From Saprospiraceae bacterium (GTDB lineage Bacteria; Bacteroidota; Bacteroidia; Chitinophagales; Saprospiraceae), in NCBI GenBank assembly GCA_016715105.1, contig JADKBO010000003.1:186001-250000 (forward strand): a stretch of DNA of 64,000 nucleotides, read 5' to 3'. How positions within the stretch are numbered: the stretch's first letter is position 1; each line of letters opens with the position of its first letter. The position numbers and the translations under genes are program-made. The notes beneath the pieces were generated by a model, which made no database searches, was not told the origin of the DNA, and saw nothing but the letters and a program-made list of their open reading frames with translations. Shown here in pieces: positions 47,175 through 56,348 of this stretch.

Positions 47175-47630
47175 TTAATTTTTTGCGGCAGTTTTGATGG
47201 CTTCCTTGATTCTTAAATAGGTTCCACAACGACAAATATTGCCACTCATTGCGGCTTCAATGTCTTCATCATTTGGCGTTGGATTGTTTTTGAGCAAAGC
47301 CACGGCGGACATAATCTGGCCTGATTGGCAGTAGCCACATTGTGCCACATCGTGTTCCAACCAAGCTTTTTGTACTGGATGGGAAGCATCTTCAGAAATA
47401 CCTTCAATTGTAGTAATTTCCTGACTACCAACTGCAGAAACAGGCAATTGACAAGACCTCATTGCTATACCATTTAAATGCACGGTACAAGCGCCACACA
47501 TGGCAATGCCACAGCCATATTTGGTGCCTGGCATGTTTAAGGTATCTCGCAAAACCCACAACATGGGAGTCGTGGGGTCAACATCAACCACTTTGGTCGT
47601 TCCGTTTATTTTAATATTGTATTTTGCCAT
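47175..47630 (-). CDS. IorA-like 2Fe-2S subunit of molybdenum hydroxylase
   Basis: 151 residues. The plant-type cluster is bound by CGIAMCGAC plus a later Cys (SCQLP), and the second cluster by CGYCQSG and CRCGTY. The N-terminus MAKYNIKINGTTKVVDVDPTTPMLWVLRDTL is standard for the IorA/CoxS family. It lacks its own signal and probably travels with the Tat-exported large subunit. The stop and the large-subunit ATG are one base apart, so the two are an operon. Confidence 0.93.
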   Translation of the reverse strand: MAKYNIKINGTTKVVDVDPTTPMLWVLRDTLNMPGTKYGCGIAMCGACTVHLNGIAMRSCQLPVSAVGSQEITTIEGISEDASHPVQKAWLEHDVAQCGYCQSGQIMSAVALLKNNPTPNDEDIEAAMSGNICRCGTYLRIKEAIKTAAKN

Positions 47631-47768
47631 TTTGCTTTAATTATATTTTTATAAAGATAAAGTTATTAATTTATAGAATGCAACACAAATCCATTCAATG
47701 TACGTAAAAGTCACTTTGAGCACACTTTAATATTCCTATTTTAACAGCTTTTTAAAATAGCTCTGTTT

Positions 47769-49906
47769 TTAGTTGGGCAAAGCAAAAGTCATTACCGACC
47801 CTGAAGGATTATCTTTTGTACCTCCCACTGAAAGGGCAATAAATTGCTTTCCATTTACCACATACGAACAAACATTGGCATTATTGGCTGCAGGCAGTTC
47901 TTTTTCCCAGACCATTTCACCTGTTTTTTTATCAAATGCCCATATTTTATTATCCGCTGCACCACTGATAAATATCAAACCTCCAGCCGTAACCACTGGA
48001 CCCGATCTTGCCAATAAACCTGTATTCGGTTCACCTTCTAATCGCAATTTTTGATCATTACCCACAGGAATTTGCCATTCGTATGCTCCACTGATAAGGT
48101 TTAAAGCACTCAAGGTATTGTATGGACCTTTCATTGCCGGATTACCACTTGGGTCCGACCAAGTTCTATAGGCTGTTATATTGGCATATCTTGTTCCTGA
48201 AGACGGACTTTGTACCTCCTGAGGCACTTCTATTTTTTGATCTTTTTTATCAAACAAAAAAAGCGCCAATAGCATCGATATCAGCATCAGAAATAATTCC
48301 CTTATAACCAGGCATTTGGCCACCACCCATTTTTATCTTTTCCAGGACTTCTGCCTCAGGTCTTCTATTTTTTAAATCTAATAGAGATGGAAATGTAGGT
48401 GGATCTCCTTTTAACTCTTTGCCATGACATGATCCACAATATTCAGAATATTTGACTCTTCCAGATTCGTATACAGTATTATTTCTCGCCGTAAAATGCT
48501 TATCTGCGTCCACAATGGTCTGAATTTCAGGTAGATTATTTCCCCTAATGTATAAAATAGAAGTAGATGGGTCATAAGCAGAGCCACCCCAGTTTGCGCC
48601 TCCTCTGGTGGCTGGTAACGAAAGTGTCCCCTTTAAGTCAGGTGGAGTAAAAAGACCTTCATATCGTACAGCTCGAAATTGCTCCAATATGGCTTTATGG
48701 TCAGCATCTGAAAAGTGATTTAAATCATCTTCTGTCATCATCTGTTTAACAAAAGCTTTTGGAGCCAATGGAAATGGCTGTGTTGGCCAAGCTTTTTCTC
48801 CAGGAATATTGGAGGCAGGAACTTTTCGCTCCTCTATAGGATATAAAGATTTTCCAGTTTCTCTATCTAAAACAAATACAAAACCATGTTTGGTTGTTTG
48901 AGTAACGGCATCTATTGTTTTTCCGCCTTTTTGATAGCTAACCAATGTCGGAGGTGCTGGCAAGTCATAATCCCAAAGGTCATGATGCACCGTCTGGAAA
49001 TGCCATTTATAATATCCTGTTGCAGCATCTAATGCCAACACACAATTACCAAATAGATTTTCTCCCGTTCTATCGGGGCCATAATAATCAAAAGTTGGAG
49101 AACCCAAAGCTAAAAAAACCAAGCCTCTGTTGCTATCTATACTCATACCAGCCCAACAATTTACCCCTCCAGCGTATTTGTAAGCTTCCAGGTGGCCAAG
49201 TTTCATATCCCGGCTCTCCTGGATGTGGAATGGTATGAAATGTCCAAACTAACTTGCCGGTCTTACAATTATAAGCCCTGATGTAACCTGGAGGTGAACC
49301 ATAAAAATCAGGTAATCTGGAGCCAATAATAATCAAGTCGTTGAATATTCTACCTGGTGTAGTGAGCGTGACAGAAATTTTTTCAGGGTCATCTCTCACC
49401 CCTTCATTTAGATTTATTTTTCCATTTTGTCCGAATGATGGAATGATCTTACCTGTTTTGGCATCTATGGCCATCAAGAAATTTCCAGCAGAATAAATGA
49501 TGCGTTTGTCCTCGCCATTTGCCCAATAGGTGACACCCCGGCTAGCGGCACTAGGCATGCCGTCATCTAAGGCTTTGAAAGCCCAGATTTCTTTGCCAGT
49601 TACTGCATCAATAGCATAAACAGTTTGTTTGCCTGAATTGACATACATAACCTGATCAATAATTATTGGATTACATTGGCTAGAAGTAGGATCTTGGCCT
49701 ACCTCCAAATCATGCATTTGAAAAGTCCAAGTGTTTTCTAACAGATTAACATTGGATAAGTTAATTTGATCCAAGGCTGAGTAACTGGTGCTTTTTTCAT
49801 CAGCTTTATAGGTTGTCCACCCACTGTCATTCTTTTTTGAGCAGCTCAACAAAATACTCAAACAAATAAATAACATACACTTTAGTATAAACTCAGTTTT
49901 AATCAT
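47769..49906 (-). CDS. PQQ-dependent dehydrogenase with inserted cytochrome c site (lipoprotein, frameshifted)
   Basis: About 712 residues read across three frames. The lipoprotein signal is MIKTEFILKCMLFICLSILLSC. The propeller blades follow: MSNQCNPIIIDQVMYVNSGKQTVYAIDAVTGKEIW and similar W-motifs (GKIIPSFGQNGK, GKLVWTFHTIPHPGEPGYETWPP). A haem c site, EYCGSCHGKELKGDPP (near 48420-48450), lies between the last blades. Frame change one, near 49195 (one G too many), joins TWPP to EAYKYAGGVNCWAGMS. Change two, in a T7 run near 48262, joins DAIGAF to LFDKKDQKIEVPQ. The end reads SVGGTKDNPSGSVMTFALPN. It would oxidise an alcohol or sugar substrate in the periplasm and pass electrons through its haem. 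It precedes iorA/iorB on the same strand, about 140 bp upstream. Confidence 0.85.
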
Positions 49907-49978
49907 AGTAAGAATAATGATTTAAAGCCTTTAAAACTATTTCGTTCTCCAATTCCTATGCTATTTATTTACTAATTC

Positions 49979-50413
49979 TTATGGTGTCATGAGTCTTGAA
50001 AAAGATAAAGACCCCATTTTCCAATCATTTCCAACTTTAACGTATACTTCTGTCACCATGAATGGGTTGCTAACTTCATTAGTACCAACTACAGCAAGTA
50101 GCGTTATTCTATTTAAAAGAATCACTGTATTATCGATAATTATAGGTGATAAAACCTCATGGATCTCTGCTTTTTTATAATGTATAAATCCAGATTTAAT
50201 GATTTCCAATTCACGTTCTTTTCCCCACGATCCCCCCATATGAACAAACATGGCTTGATTGTCAAATAAATTGGCCAGTTTGTCTACATCCTTATCGGCC
50301 ATCCATTGCCACTTATTTCTAGACAATTCTTTAATCTGCTCCCCAATATTTTGCGAAAAAGCGGATAACATAGACATAAATACAAGGCTCAGCACTAAAG
50401 TAGTTTTCTTCAT
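49979..50413 (-). CDS. Secreted NTF2-like (SnoaL/DUF4440) protein
   Basis: 144 residues. A signal peptide, MKKTTLVLSLVFMSMLSAFSQ, precedes one cone-shaped NTF2-like domain (RNKWQWMADKDVDKLANLFDNQAMFVHMGGSWGKERELEIIKSG ... FMVTEVYVKVGNDWKMGSLSFSRL). The next gene is its paralogue with the same blocks. Ligand unknown; these domains often act as small periplasmic isomerase-like or binding proteins. Confidence 0.8.
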   Translation of the reverse strand: MKKTTLVLSLVFMSMLSAFSQNIGEQIKELSRNKWQWMADKDVDKLANLFDNQAMFVHMGGSWGKERELEIIKSGFIHYKKAEIHEVLSPIIIDNTVILLNRITLLAVVGTNEVSNPFMVTEVYVKVGNDWKMGSLSFSRLMTP

Positions 50414-50439
50414 TATTTTAAATTAACTTTTGATAAAAA

Positions 50440-50889
50440 TTATTTCTCTAGCTCATGGGTATCACGTACACTACTAAATGTGAGTGCCAACATTTTCCAC
50501 GAACTTTCCTTTTTTTGATAAACCTCAGTTACAGTAAATTCAGTGGTCACATCGCTTCCTCTTACTTGAGCGACCAGGATTATCCTATTCCAAACAACTG
50601 CGGTGTTATCAGAAATATCTACGGCCACGTCTTTAATTTTGGCTTCCTTATACCAAATACTCCCTGTCTTTATGATTTCTAATTCGCGAGGCGTTTTCCA
50701 TGTACCACTCATGTGTACAAACCTAGCTTTTTCATCAAAGAGGTTTTCCAGTTTAGCAACGTCCTTGTCTGCCATCCATTGCCATTTGTCTCTGGAAAGT
50801 TGCATGATTTCTTGTTCTGCAGTAGTCTGGGCAAAAGAAAACTGCAAAATTGTAAATAACGCCGCTGCTGTAATGATAAATGACTTCAT
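50440..50889 (-). CDS. Secreted NTF2-like (SnoaL/DUF4440) protein, paralogue
   Basis: 149 residues from the ATG at 50889 (MKSFIITAAALFTILQFSFAQ, a signal peptide); an earlier in-frame start would place charged residues before the signal. RDKWQWMADKDVAKLENLFDEKARFVHMSGTWKTPRELEIIKTGSIWYKEAKI aligns closely with the downstream paralogue, so the two arose by tandem duplication. They run as one operon with a 26-bp gap, divergent from the AraC gene that starts at 51096. Confidence 0.8.
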   Translation of the reverse strand: MKSFIITAAALFTILQFSFAQTTAEQEIMQLSRDKWQWMADKDVAKLENLFDEKARFVHMSGTWKTPRELEIIKTGSIWYKEAKIKDVAVDISDNTAVVWNRIILVAQVRGSDVTTEFTVTEVYQKKESSWKMLALTFSSVRDTHELEK

Positions 50890-51069
50890 CTTTAGTTTAT
50901 AATTTTGATTTAAAGTTTGATCAGCAAGCAAGTTTGGTTTTTGGCTGTTCGAATTTCGTAGATACAAATTTCAGGTTTCAACATGGATATCATGGTATAT
51001 AGATTACTGATTATGCTACCATTTTTACTGATAGACCTACCTTGTTGGACGTTAATTTATCGGATTGCG

Positions 51070-51077
51070 TAACTTTG
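51070..51077 (+). promoter_or_regulatory. -7 box before AraC gene 1
   Basis: TAACTTTG matches TAnnTTTG, with TTG at 51045-51047 upstream (22-bp spacer, slightly long). The ATG is 18 bp downstream of the box. Confidence 0.4.
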
Positions 51078-51095
51078 AATGAATTTTAGATTGAA

Positions 51096-52007
51096 ATGGA
51101 AAGAATATACAACCTAGACTCTATCAGTCAATACAACGCTGACAATAACCATAAAACTTTGCATCCACTGGTTACTGTGGTAGATTTCTCAAAAGCAAAT
51201 GAAAGGAACTGGGGTGAAAACGTAACTGTAAAGTTTCAATACGGTCTTTATTGTGTGTTTTTAAAAGACGTAAAATGCGGCGATATTCGATATGGTCGGG
51301 AATACTATGATTATCAAGCTGGCACCTTAGTCTTCTTTGCGCCAGGGCAAACGGCTGATTATGAAATGGTTGTTGGTACCTATCAGCCGGTAGGATATGG
51401 TTTGGTTTTCCATCCAGATTTGGTACTTGGAACTGCTCTGGGTAAGGTGTTACAGGATTTAAGTTTTTTTCAATACCAATCAAACGAGTCTCTCCACATT
51501 TCTGAGGATGAGCGCCAAATTGTACTTGATTGTTTTGCAAAAATAACACATGAATTGAAGCAACCGGTAGACAAACATAGTAAAAGGCTTATTGCTTCCA
51601 ACATTGAATTATTTTTTAGTTATTGCCAAAGGTTTTATGACCGACAATTCATCACCCGCGATCAGGTCAATAGCAACCAGCTATCACGTTTTGAATCCCT
51701 TCTTAGTCAATATTTCAGATCTGAAAACCCTAAAACCATAGGTTTACCTTCAGTCGCATATTTTGCCAATGAACTAAACCTTTCGTCCAATTATTTTGGA
51801 GATTTAATCAAAAAAGAAACAGGTCAAAATGCCAAAGATTACATTCAAAATAAAATCATAGATCTAGCCAAAGAGAAAGTTTTTGAAGCTGGCAAAACGG
51901 TCAATGAAATTGCATATGAACTTGGATTCAAATATCCTCAGCATTTTACAAGACTTTTTAAACAAAAAGTGGGTGTAAGTCCAAATGAATTTAGGGGTTT
52001 GAATTAG
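51096..52007 (+). CDS. AraC-family transcriptional regulator, paralogue 1
   Basis: 303 residues. The N-terminal sensor half (VKFQYGLYCVFLKDVKCGDIRYGREYYDYQAGTLVFFAPGQ) is a cupin-like ligand domain. The C-terminal 100 residues hold two helix-turn-helix units ending in IAYELGFKYPQHFTRLFKQKVGVSPNEFRGLN, the AraC signature. It is 60-70 percent similar by eye to the gene at 52968-53867 along its entire length. It is divergent from the NTF2-like pair, which suggests that pair is a target. Confidence 0.9.
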   Translation: MERIYNLDSISQYNADNNHKTLHPLVTVVDFSKANERNWGENVTVKFQYGLYCVFLKDVKCGDIRYGREYYDYQAGTLVFFAPGQTADYEMVVGTYQPVGYGLVFHPDLVLGTALGKVLQDLSFFQYQSNESLHISEDERQIVLDCFAKITHELKQPVDKHSKRLIASNIELFFSYCQRFYDRQFITRDQVNSNQLSRFESLLSQYFRSENPKTIGLPSVAYFANELNLSSNYFGDLIKKETGQNAKDYIQNKIIDLAKEKVFEAGKTVNEIAYELGFKYPQHFTRLFKQKVGVSPNEFRGLN

Positions 52008-52056
52008 GTAATATTTGATAAAGTAGATCAAAAAAAGATAAATGTGGAAATTATAA

Positions 52057-52824
52057 TCATAGTTTCTGATACTTTTTATTGAGGTTATAAACTACTCCAA
52101 CACTCCATAAAAAATCCTTTCCTTTAATCTCAGTTTTGATTGCTTTACTCGCAATAAGACTTAGCGAAATAGGAAAATTCCTCTTGTATATATTTAGCGT
52201 TGCGTTTAAATAAGTTCCATCAAGGTCATCCATTTTGAGGTAATAGGCTTGTGGGATTATCCCTAATGAAATATTATTACCCACATTCAAACTGATCACA
52301 CTTCTTATAGCCAAAAAAGTAGTGTTTTGTACGATGTCCTTGGTAAGTCCTCTTGACCCTAAATAATAAAGTCCTAAACTTGCATTTTTGCTCAAAACAT
52401 ACGTTGGGGCAGCTTCCCAAGCAAAGTATCGCTGCGCAGTTAGGAAATTTTTTGTGAGACCATTTTCAACAACAGAAACGTCTCTGAACACAAACGAAGG
52501 ATGGGCACCCAAACCAAGATTGAATTTTTTGGATTGAATTAATTTGTATCTCCACCAGAAAATGAAAGTCCAGGGCTTTCCATTCAATCCAAATCTGATC
52601 ATTGGATCAAAACTCAAACGACCTTTCCCTATATTCAAATCGAATAAAACTGCTGGTTTGCCCAAGGAAAAAGTAGGTATCAATGAAACCCCATTGTTTG
52701 TAGCCGTTATTTGCCCTCGTAAAAAAGTTGGCGTTTGGATACTGTCATTATTTTGAGCAAAAGCACTCAAAGTGGAAATGATTAAACTAAAAAGAAAGAT
52801 TATTGACCTCATTAAAATAGACAT
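52057..52824 (-). CDS. Outer-membrane beta-barrel protein
   Basis: 255 residues from the ATG at 52824 (MSILMRSIIFLFSLIISTLSAFAQ); the ATG at 52812 is an alternative. The signal peptide is followed by repeated amphipathic strands such as GQITATNNGVSLIPTFSLGKPAVLFDLNIGKGRLSFDP and a terminal aromatic-rich strand (KDFLWSVGVVYNLNKKY). The function is not known. The gene lies between the two AraC paralogues and is divergent from the second. Confidence 0.65.
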   Translation of the reverse strand: MSILMRSIIFLFSLIISTLSAFAQNNDSIQTPTFLRGQITATNNGVSLIPTFSLGKPAVLFDLNIGKGRLSFDPMIRFGLNGKPWTFIFWWRYKLIQSKKFNLGLGAHPSFVFRDVSVVENGLTKNFLTAQRYFAWEAAPTYVLSKNASLGLYYLGSRGLTKDIVQNTTFLAIRSVISLNVGNNISLGIIPQAYYLKMDDLDGTYLNATLNIYKRNFPISLSLIASKAIKTEIKGKDFLWSVGVVYNLNKKYQKL

Positions 52825-52967
52825 TTTTAAGTTTTGCAAAGCTCATCACCTTTTGTTTATGAATGCCTACCAGTATTACGGCATCATATACCATTTTCAC
52901 TGATATTCAGCATTGTTTACAATACACTATTGGATTTATTGTATTTTTAAATTCGAAGAAACAAGTC

Positions 52968-53867
52968 ATGGAAAAAATCGAAAAACTATATAGTGTCACA
53001 CAGTTTAATGCCCGAAGAGGGCAAGAGTCTTTACACCCATTGGTCAGTGTGCTTGACCAATCAAAATCGATTAAAATTTCAGCAAATAAATGCCTCTCTG
53101 AGCTTTATGTCATTTTTTTGAAGGATGTAAAATGTGAAAATTTGTCTTATGGGAGAAACCAATACGATTACGAAGAAGAAAGCCTTATTTTTATTTCTCC
53201 GGGGCAGGTATTTGGATTTGATTTACCCGAGGATATTTTGGTTCAACCTAAAGGTTGGGTTTTGGTATTTCATCCTGATTTTATTAGAGGTAGTACTTTG
53301 GGCAGAACAATCAGCGATTATGGTTTCTTTTCTTATGATGTAAATGAAGCGCTGCATATTTCGACAAGAGAGCGTCAAATTGTGGTGGAATGTTTCGTGA
53401 AAATTAAAGAAGAATTGGAACGCGGAATAGACAAACACAGCAAAACATTGATTGTGAATAACATAGAGTTATTTTTGAACTATTGCGTGCGTTTTTTCGA
53501 CCGACAATTTATCACCCGTGAACACATCAATAATGATATTTTAAATAAATTTGAAAACCTGTTGAATGATTATTTTAAGTCAGATTTACCTCAATTATCT
53601 GGTTTGCCTTCAGTAAACTACTGCGCCGAAAAAATGAATTTATCCGCTAATTATTTTGGTGATCTGGTGAAAAAAGAAACGGGAAAAACAGCTTTAGAAT
53701 ACATTCAAACCAAAATGATAGACATTGCCAAAGAGCAGATATTTGACCAAAGTAAATCTATCAGCGAAATAGCTTATGCGTTGGGCTACAAATATCCACA
53801 ACATTTTACAAGGCTTTTTAAACAGAAAGTAGGTATGAGTCCAAATGAGTTTCGCGTTTTGAACTAA
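52968..53867 (+). CDS. AraC-family transcriptional regulator, paralogue 2
   Basis: 299 residues from the ATG at 52968 (MEKIEKLYSVTQFNARRGQESLHPLVSVLDQSK); an upstream in-frame start at 52863 would add an unrelated hydrophobic stretch. The sensor half has SELYVIFLKDVKCENLSYGRNQYDYEEESLIFISPGQ and the C-terminus IAYALGYKYPQHFTRLFKQKVGMSPNEFRVLN. It is a duplicate of the 51096 gene and is divergent from the outer-membrane protein, which it may control. Confidence 0.9.
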   Translation: MEKIEKLYSVTQFNARRGQESLHPLVSVLDQSKSIKISANKCLSELYVIFLKDVKCENLSYGRNQYDYEEESLIFISPGQVFGFDLPEDILVQPKGWVLVFHPDFIRGSTLGRTISDYGFFSYDVNEALHISTRERQIVVECFVKIKEELERGIDKHSKTLIVNNIELFLNYCVRFFDRQFITREHINNDILNKFENLLNDYFKSDLPQLSGLPSVNYCAEKMNLSANYFGDLVKKETGKTALEYIQTKMIDIAKEQIFDQSKSISEIAYALGYKYPQHFTRLFKQKVGMSPNEFRVLN

Positions 53868-54088
53868 ACTATTTAAACTGTAAATCCATCCATTCTTTAT
53901 ATTCTAAATCGTATTTTCATATTCCTCCGAGAATAGGACATAAACGAGCAAAAAGACAAGTAACTGCTTTCAAAATATTTTACTTACTATTGCAAAAAAT
54001 AAGTTGATTAATATTTAAATAATCACCCTATAGATTGCCAAATTACACCCATGAATCAACCATTTTTAATTTAGATTAACCCCACTCA
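53868..54088. other. Intergenic region
   Basis: AT-rich sequence without a supported gene; quality declines to the right into the corrupted patch. Confidence 0.4.
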
Positions 54089-54450
54089 TTATAAAAAAAA
54101 ACCCAAAATTCTTTTTTTTTTACACACACAAAAAAAAAAAAAAAAAAAAGGTAAAAAAAAAAAACAATCCCCCCCCCCACAATAAAAAAAAATTTTTTTT
54201 AAAAAAAACCCAAAATAAATAAGGTTTGGGGATTTTTTCGGGTTTGTTTGGTTGTTTTTATTAAAAAAAAAAAAAAAATCTCTACCCCTTACAAAAAAGA
54301 GGAAAAAAAAAAATTTTATTTGTGGGGGGATAAGAGATAAAAAATTTTAATTTTTAAAAAATCCCTTCCTTTTTTTTTAAAAAAACAAAAAAAATGGAAA
54401 AATTTTTTACCCAAAAAAATTTTAGTGAAATTCCCCCGGGGGGGGAAGGA
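54089..54450. other. Corrupted homopolymer patch
   Basis: Long runs of A, T, C and G (for example about 20 A at 54127-54149, nine or more C around 54170, eight or more G around 54437-54447) replace normal sequence. It looks like unpolished or failed consensus, not genomic low-complexity DNA, because normal composition resumes abruptly within a gene at about 54450. Confidence 0.75.
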
Positions 54451-54549
54451 ATGGTGTGTGAGTTCCCAAGTCTCCAGAAGAAACTTCAGGAAAATGGTCC
54501 GAGTGAAAAAGTATTTGACTTCAAATCCAAAGTAGATCGTCCTATTTAA
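54451..54549 (+). pseudogene. C-terminal fragment of an unidentified gene
   Basis: From 54451 the frame reads MVCEFPSLQKKLQENGPSEKVFDFKSKVDRPI and stops at 54547-54549. It begins inside the corrupted patch, so it is probably the tail of a longer gene whose body was lost in the bad consensus. Family not recognised. Confidence 0.4.
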
Positions 54550-54586
54550 ACTTCAAAATATTCCATTCAGCAAGAAGAGTTTAAAA

Positions 54587-55135
54587 ATGCCAGATAAAAG
54601 AAACAACATCAGACGAAGTGACAGAGCAGAAAGTGAAATTGAATTTTTGGAATTCGTGCTTGAAAATACCATTTCTTGCACCATAGCCGTCCATACCGAA
54701 GAATTCCCTTTGATCCACTCCACCTTTTTTGTTTACGACAAGGAGCAAAACGAAATTATTTTCCATTTATCTAAACATGGTTTTGGTGGTTCTGAAATTG
54801 TGTCTGGTAAAAAGATTGCTATTTCCATTTATAAATATGGCAAATTATATACGGCACAAAAAGCTGTTGATTTTGGCTGTGAATATCAGAGTGTCATTGT
54901 CTATGGAGTGATCAACAGAATAGAAGAAGAAACAGAAAAAAGAGCGGCAATGGAGTTGTTTTTTAATAGGTTCTTCAGTCACATTCCCACTGAAAGTTAT
55001 CAGGAATTCTCAAATGTGGAAGCCCATCCCATTTTCGTAGTTAAAGTAGCCATAGATCAATGGTTTGGTAAGCAACATTTGGTGCCAGAAAAAGCAATTG
55101 AGTCATTCTATCCGGAAGTAAAACCCGTGATTTAA
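54587..55135 (+). CDS. Pyridoxamine 5'-phosphate oxidase-like flavin-binding protein
   Basis: 182 residues. The PNPOx-like split-barrel signature is visible: DRAESEIEFLEFVLENTISCTIAVHTEEFPLIHSTFFVYDKEQNEIIFHLSKHGFGGSEIVSGKKIAISIYKYGKLYTAQKAVDFGCEYQSVIVYG. This is the NimA/FMN-binding branch, not the vitamin B6 enzyme. A reductase or flavin-carrier role is likely but substrate unknown. It starts 37 bp after the preceding fragment. Confidence 0.8.
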   Translation: MPDKRNNIRRSDRAESEIEFLEFVLENTISCTIAVHTEEFPLIHSTFFVYDKEQNEIIFHLSKHGFGGSEIVSGKKIAISIYKYGKLYTAQKAVDFGCEYQSVIVYGVINRIEEETEKRAAMELFFNRFFSHIPTESYQEFSNVEAHPIFVVKVAIDQWFGKQHLVPEKAIESFYPEVKPVI

Positions 55136-55290
55136 GAAAATTCATCAACAGCAAACTCAGTAAATATTTACATCACATTAGGAAAGCCATTTTTCCTTCG
55201 TCCGTTATTAAAACCCTTTTCAAACAATACGATCTGCATCTTCGTTGAAGCTAAAGAAATAAGATTTTTAATAAGGATTACAAAGCAACA

Positions 55291-56169
55291 ATGACAGAAT
55301 TTAATACAGAAAGCGCAAACATTTTAAAGCAAGTTGCGCAGAAATACAATATAAGTGAAGAGTCAGTAGTAAGTCTTGCAAATTCATTAATGAGAAACAG
55401 CACCTCCATGGCTCAATTCAATATACCAGAACTAGGAGGTCAGGGACAATGGATGCGAGGTGGAATGATCATGGTTGGCGACATGTTTAATCATGGTTTG
55501 AAAGCACGTGTTGATTCAATTTGTAGCGAACTAGCAAACCACATTGACAAAGGTGAAATAAAATTAAGCGGAAAAAGTGGTAGTCCTGATTCAGGGCAAT
55601 ATCAGTCCCAAAGTGCAGCTTTGTCAGGTTTTTCGTCCATGAATAATCAATGGTGGGGAGATTTGGGACAACCCAATTCTACCGGAAGTCAGAACAATAT
55701 GGCATATGCAATATTCAATGATAAACATCGCCTAGCCATCCAGCAAAATGGCAAAATGATCATCTTTGATACGCTCGATCATCAGATTAGAGGAGTTGGG
55801 CAACAGCAAGGAGGTACTTATTCCTTATCTTTTACCTCCCAGAAAGGGAATGTGAATCTGGAGAGTCTTCCTATTGTTTCAAAAGAAGATGAAGAAAAAA
55901 AGGATCAGGATGAAACACCACTGCCAGACTCAAGTGAAGACAGAGATGAAGTAAGCGATTCTCAAAATGAAAAACCCATTGAACAGGCTAATACAGTAAA
56001 TATTACTCCTCTGGATAAAGCAGCTGTAATTGCTGAAGAAGACATTTTTGCAAAGATTGAAAAGCTAGCCGAATTAAAAGAAAAAGGCATTCTGACAGAA
56101 CAGGAGTTTTCTAGTAAAAAGAAGGAGTTTTTGGCAAGTTGTAATGGCTTAAGTCTATCACTTCTATAA
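55291..56169 (+). CDS. SHOCT-domain protein
   Basis: 292 residues. The C-terminal 30 residues, IFAKIEKLAELKEKGILTEQEFSSKKKEFL, form a SHOCT motif, a short helical region common at the ends of membrane- or oligomer-associated proteins. The N-terminal part (VAQKYNISEESVVSLANSLMRNSTSMAQFNIPELGGQGQWMRGGMIMVGDMFNHGLKARVDSICSELANHI) is helical and then glycine/serine-rich. A linker with many acidic residues joins the two. Function unknown. A hairpin terminator follows. Confidence 0.75.
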   Translation: MTEFNTESANILKQVAQKYNISEESVVSLANSLMRNSTSMAQFNIPELGGQGQWMRGGMIMVGDMFNHGLKARVDSICSELANHIDKGEIKLSGKSGSPDSGQYQSQSAALSGFSSMNNQWWGDLGQPNSTGSQNNMAYAIFNDKHRLAIQQNGKMIIFDTLDHQIRGVGQQQGGTYSLSFTSQKGNVNLESLPIVSKEDEEKKDQDETPLPDSSEDRDEVSDSQNEKPIEQANTVNITPLDKAAVIAEEDIFAKIEKLAELKEKGILTEQEFSSKKKEFLASCNGLSLSLL

Positions 56170-56174
56170 GATAA

Positions 56175-56210
56175 AAATAGGCTTTAATACATTTGGATTA
56201 AGGCCTATTT
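56175..56210 (+). terminator. Intrinsic terminator after the SHOCT gene
   Basis: AAATAGGC plus TTAAT pairs with ATTAAGGCCTATTT, a long AT-rich hairpin followed by TTTTAATTTTT. Located just after the stop codon. Confidence 0.6.
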
Positions 56211-56348
56211 TAATTTTTATTAGCCTGTAAATAATTTAATGGTTACCTTGACATTAAATGATTCAAAACATCAATAATTTAATGGCCATTTAAAACTTTC
56301 ATTCATTATAATGAGTTAGTCCATTATAGCCAAATCAATTTTTAATTT

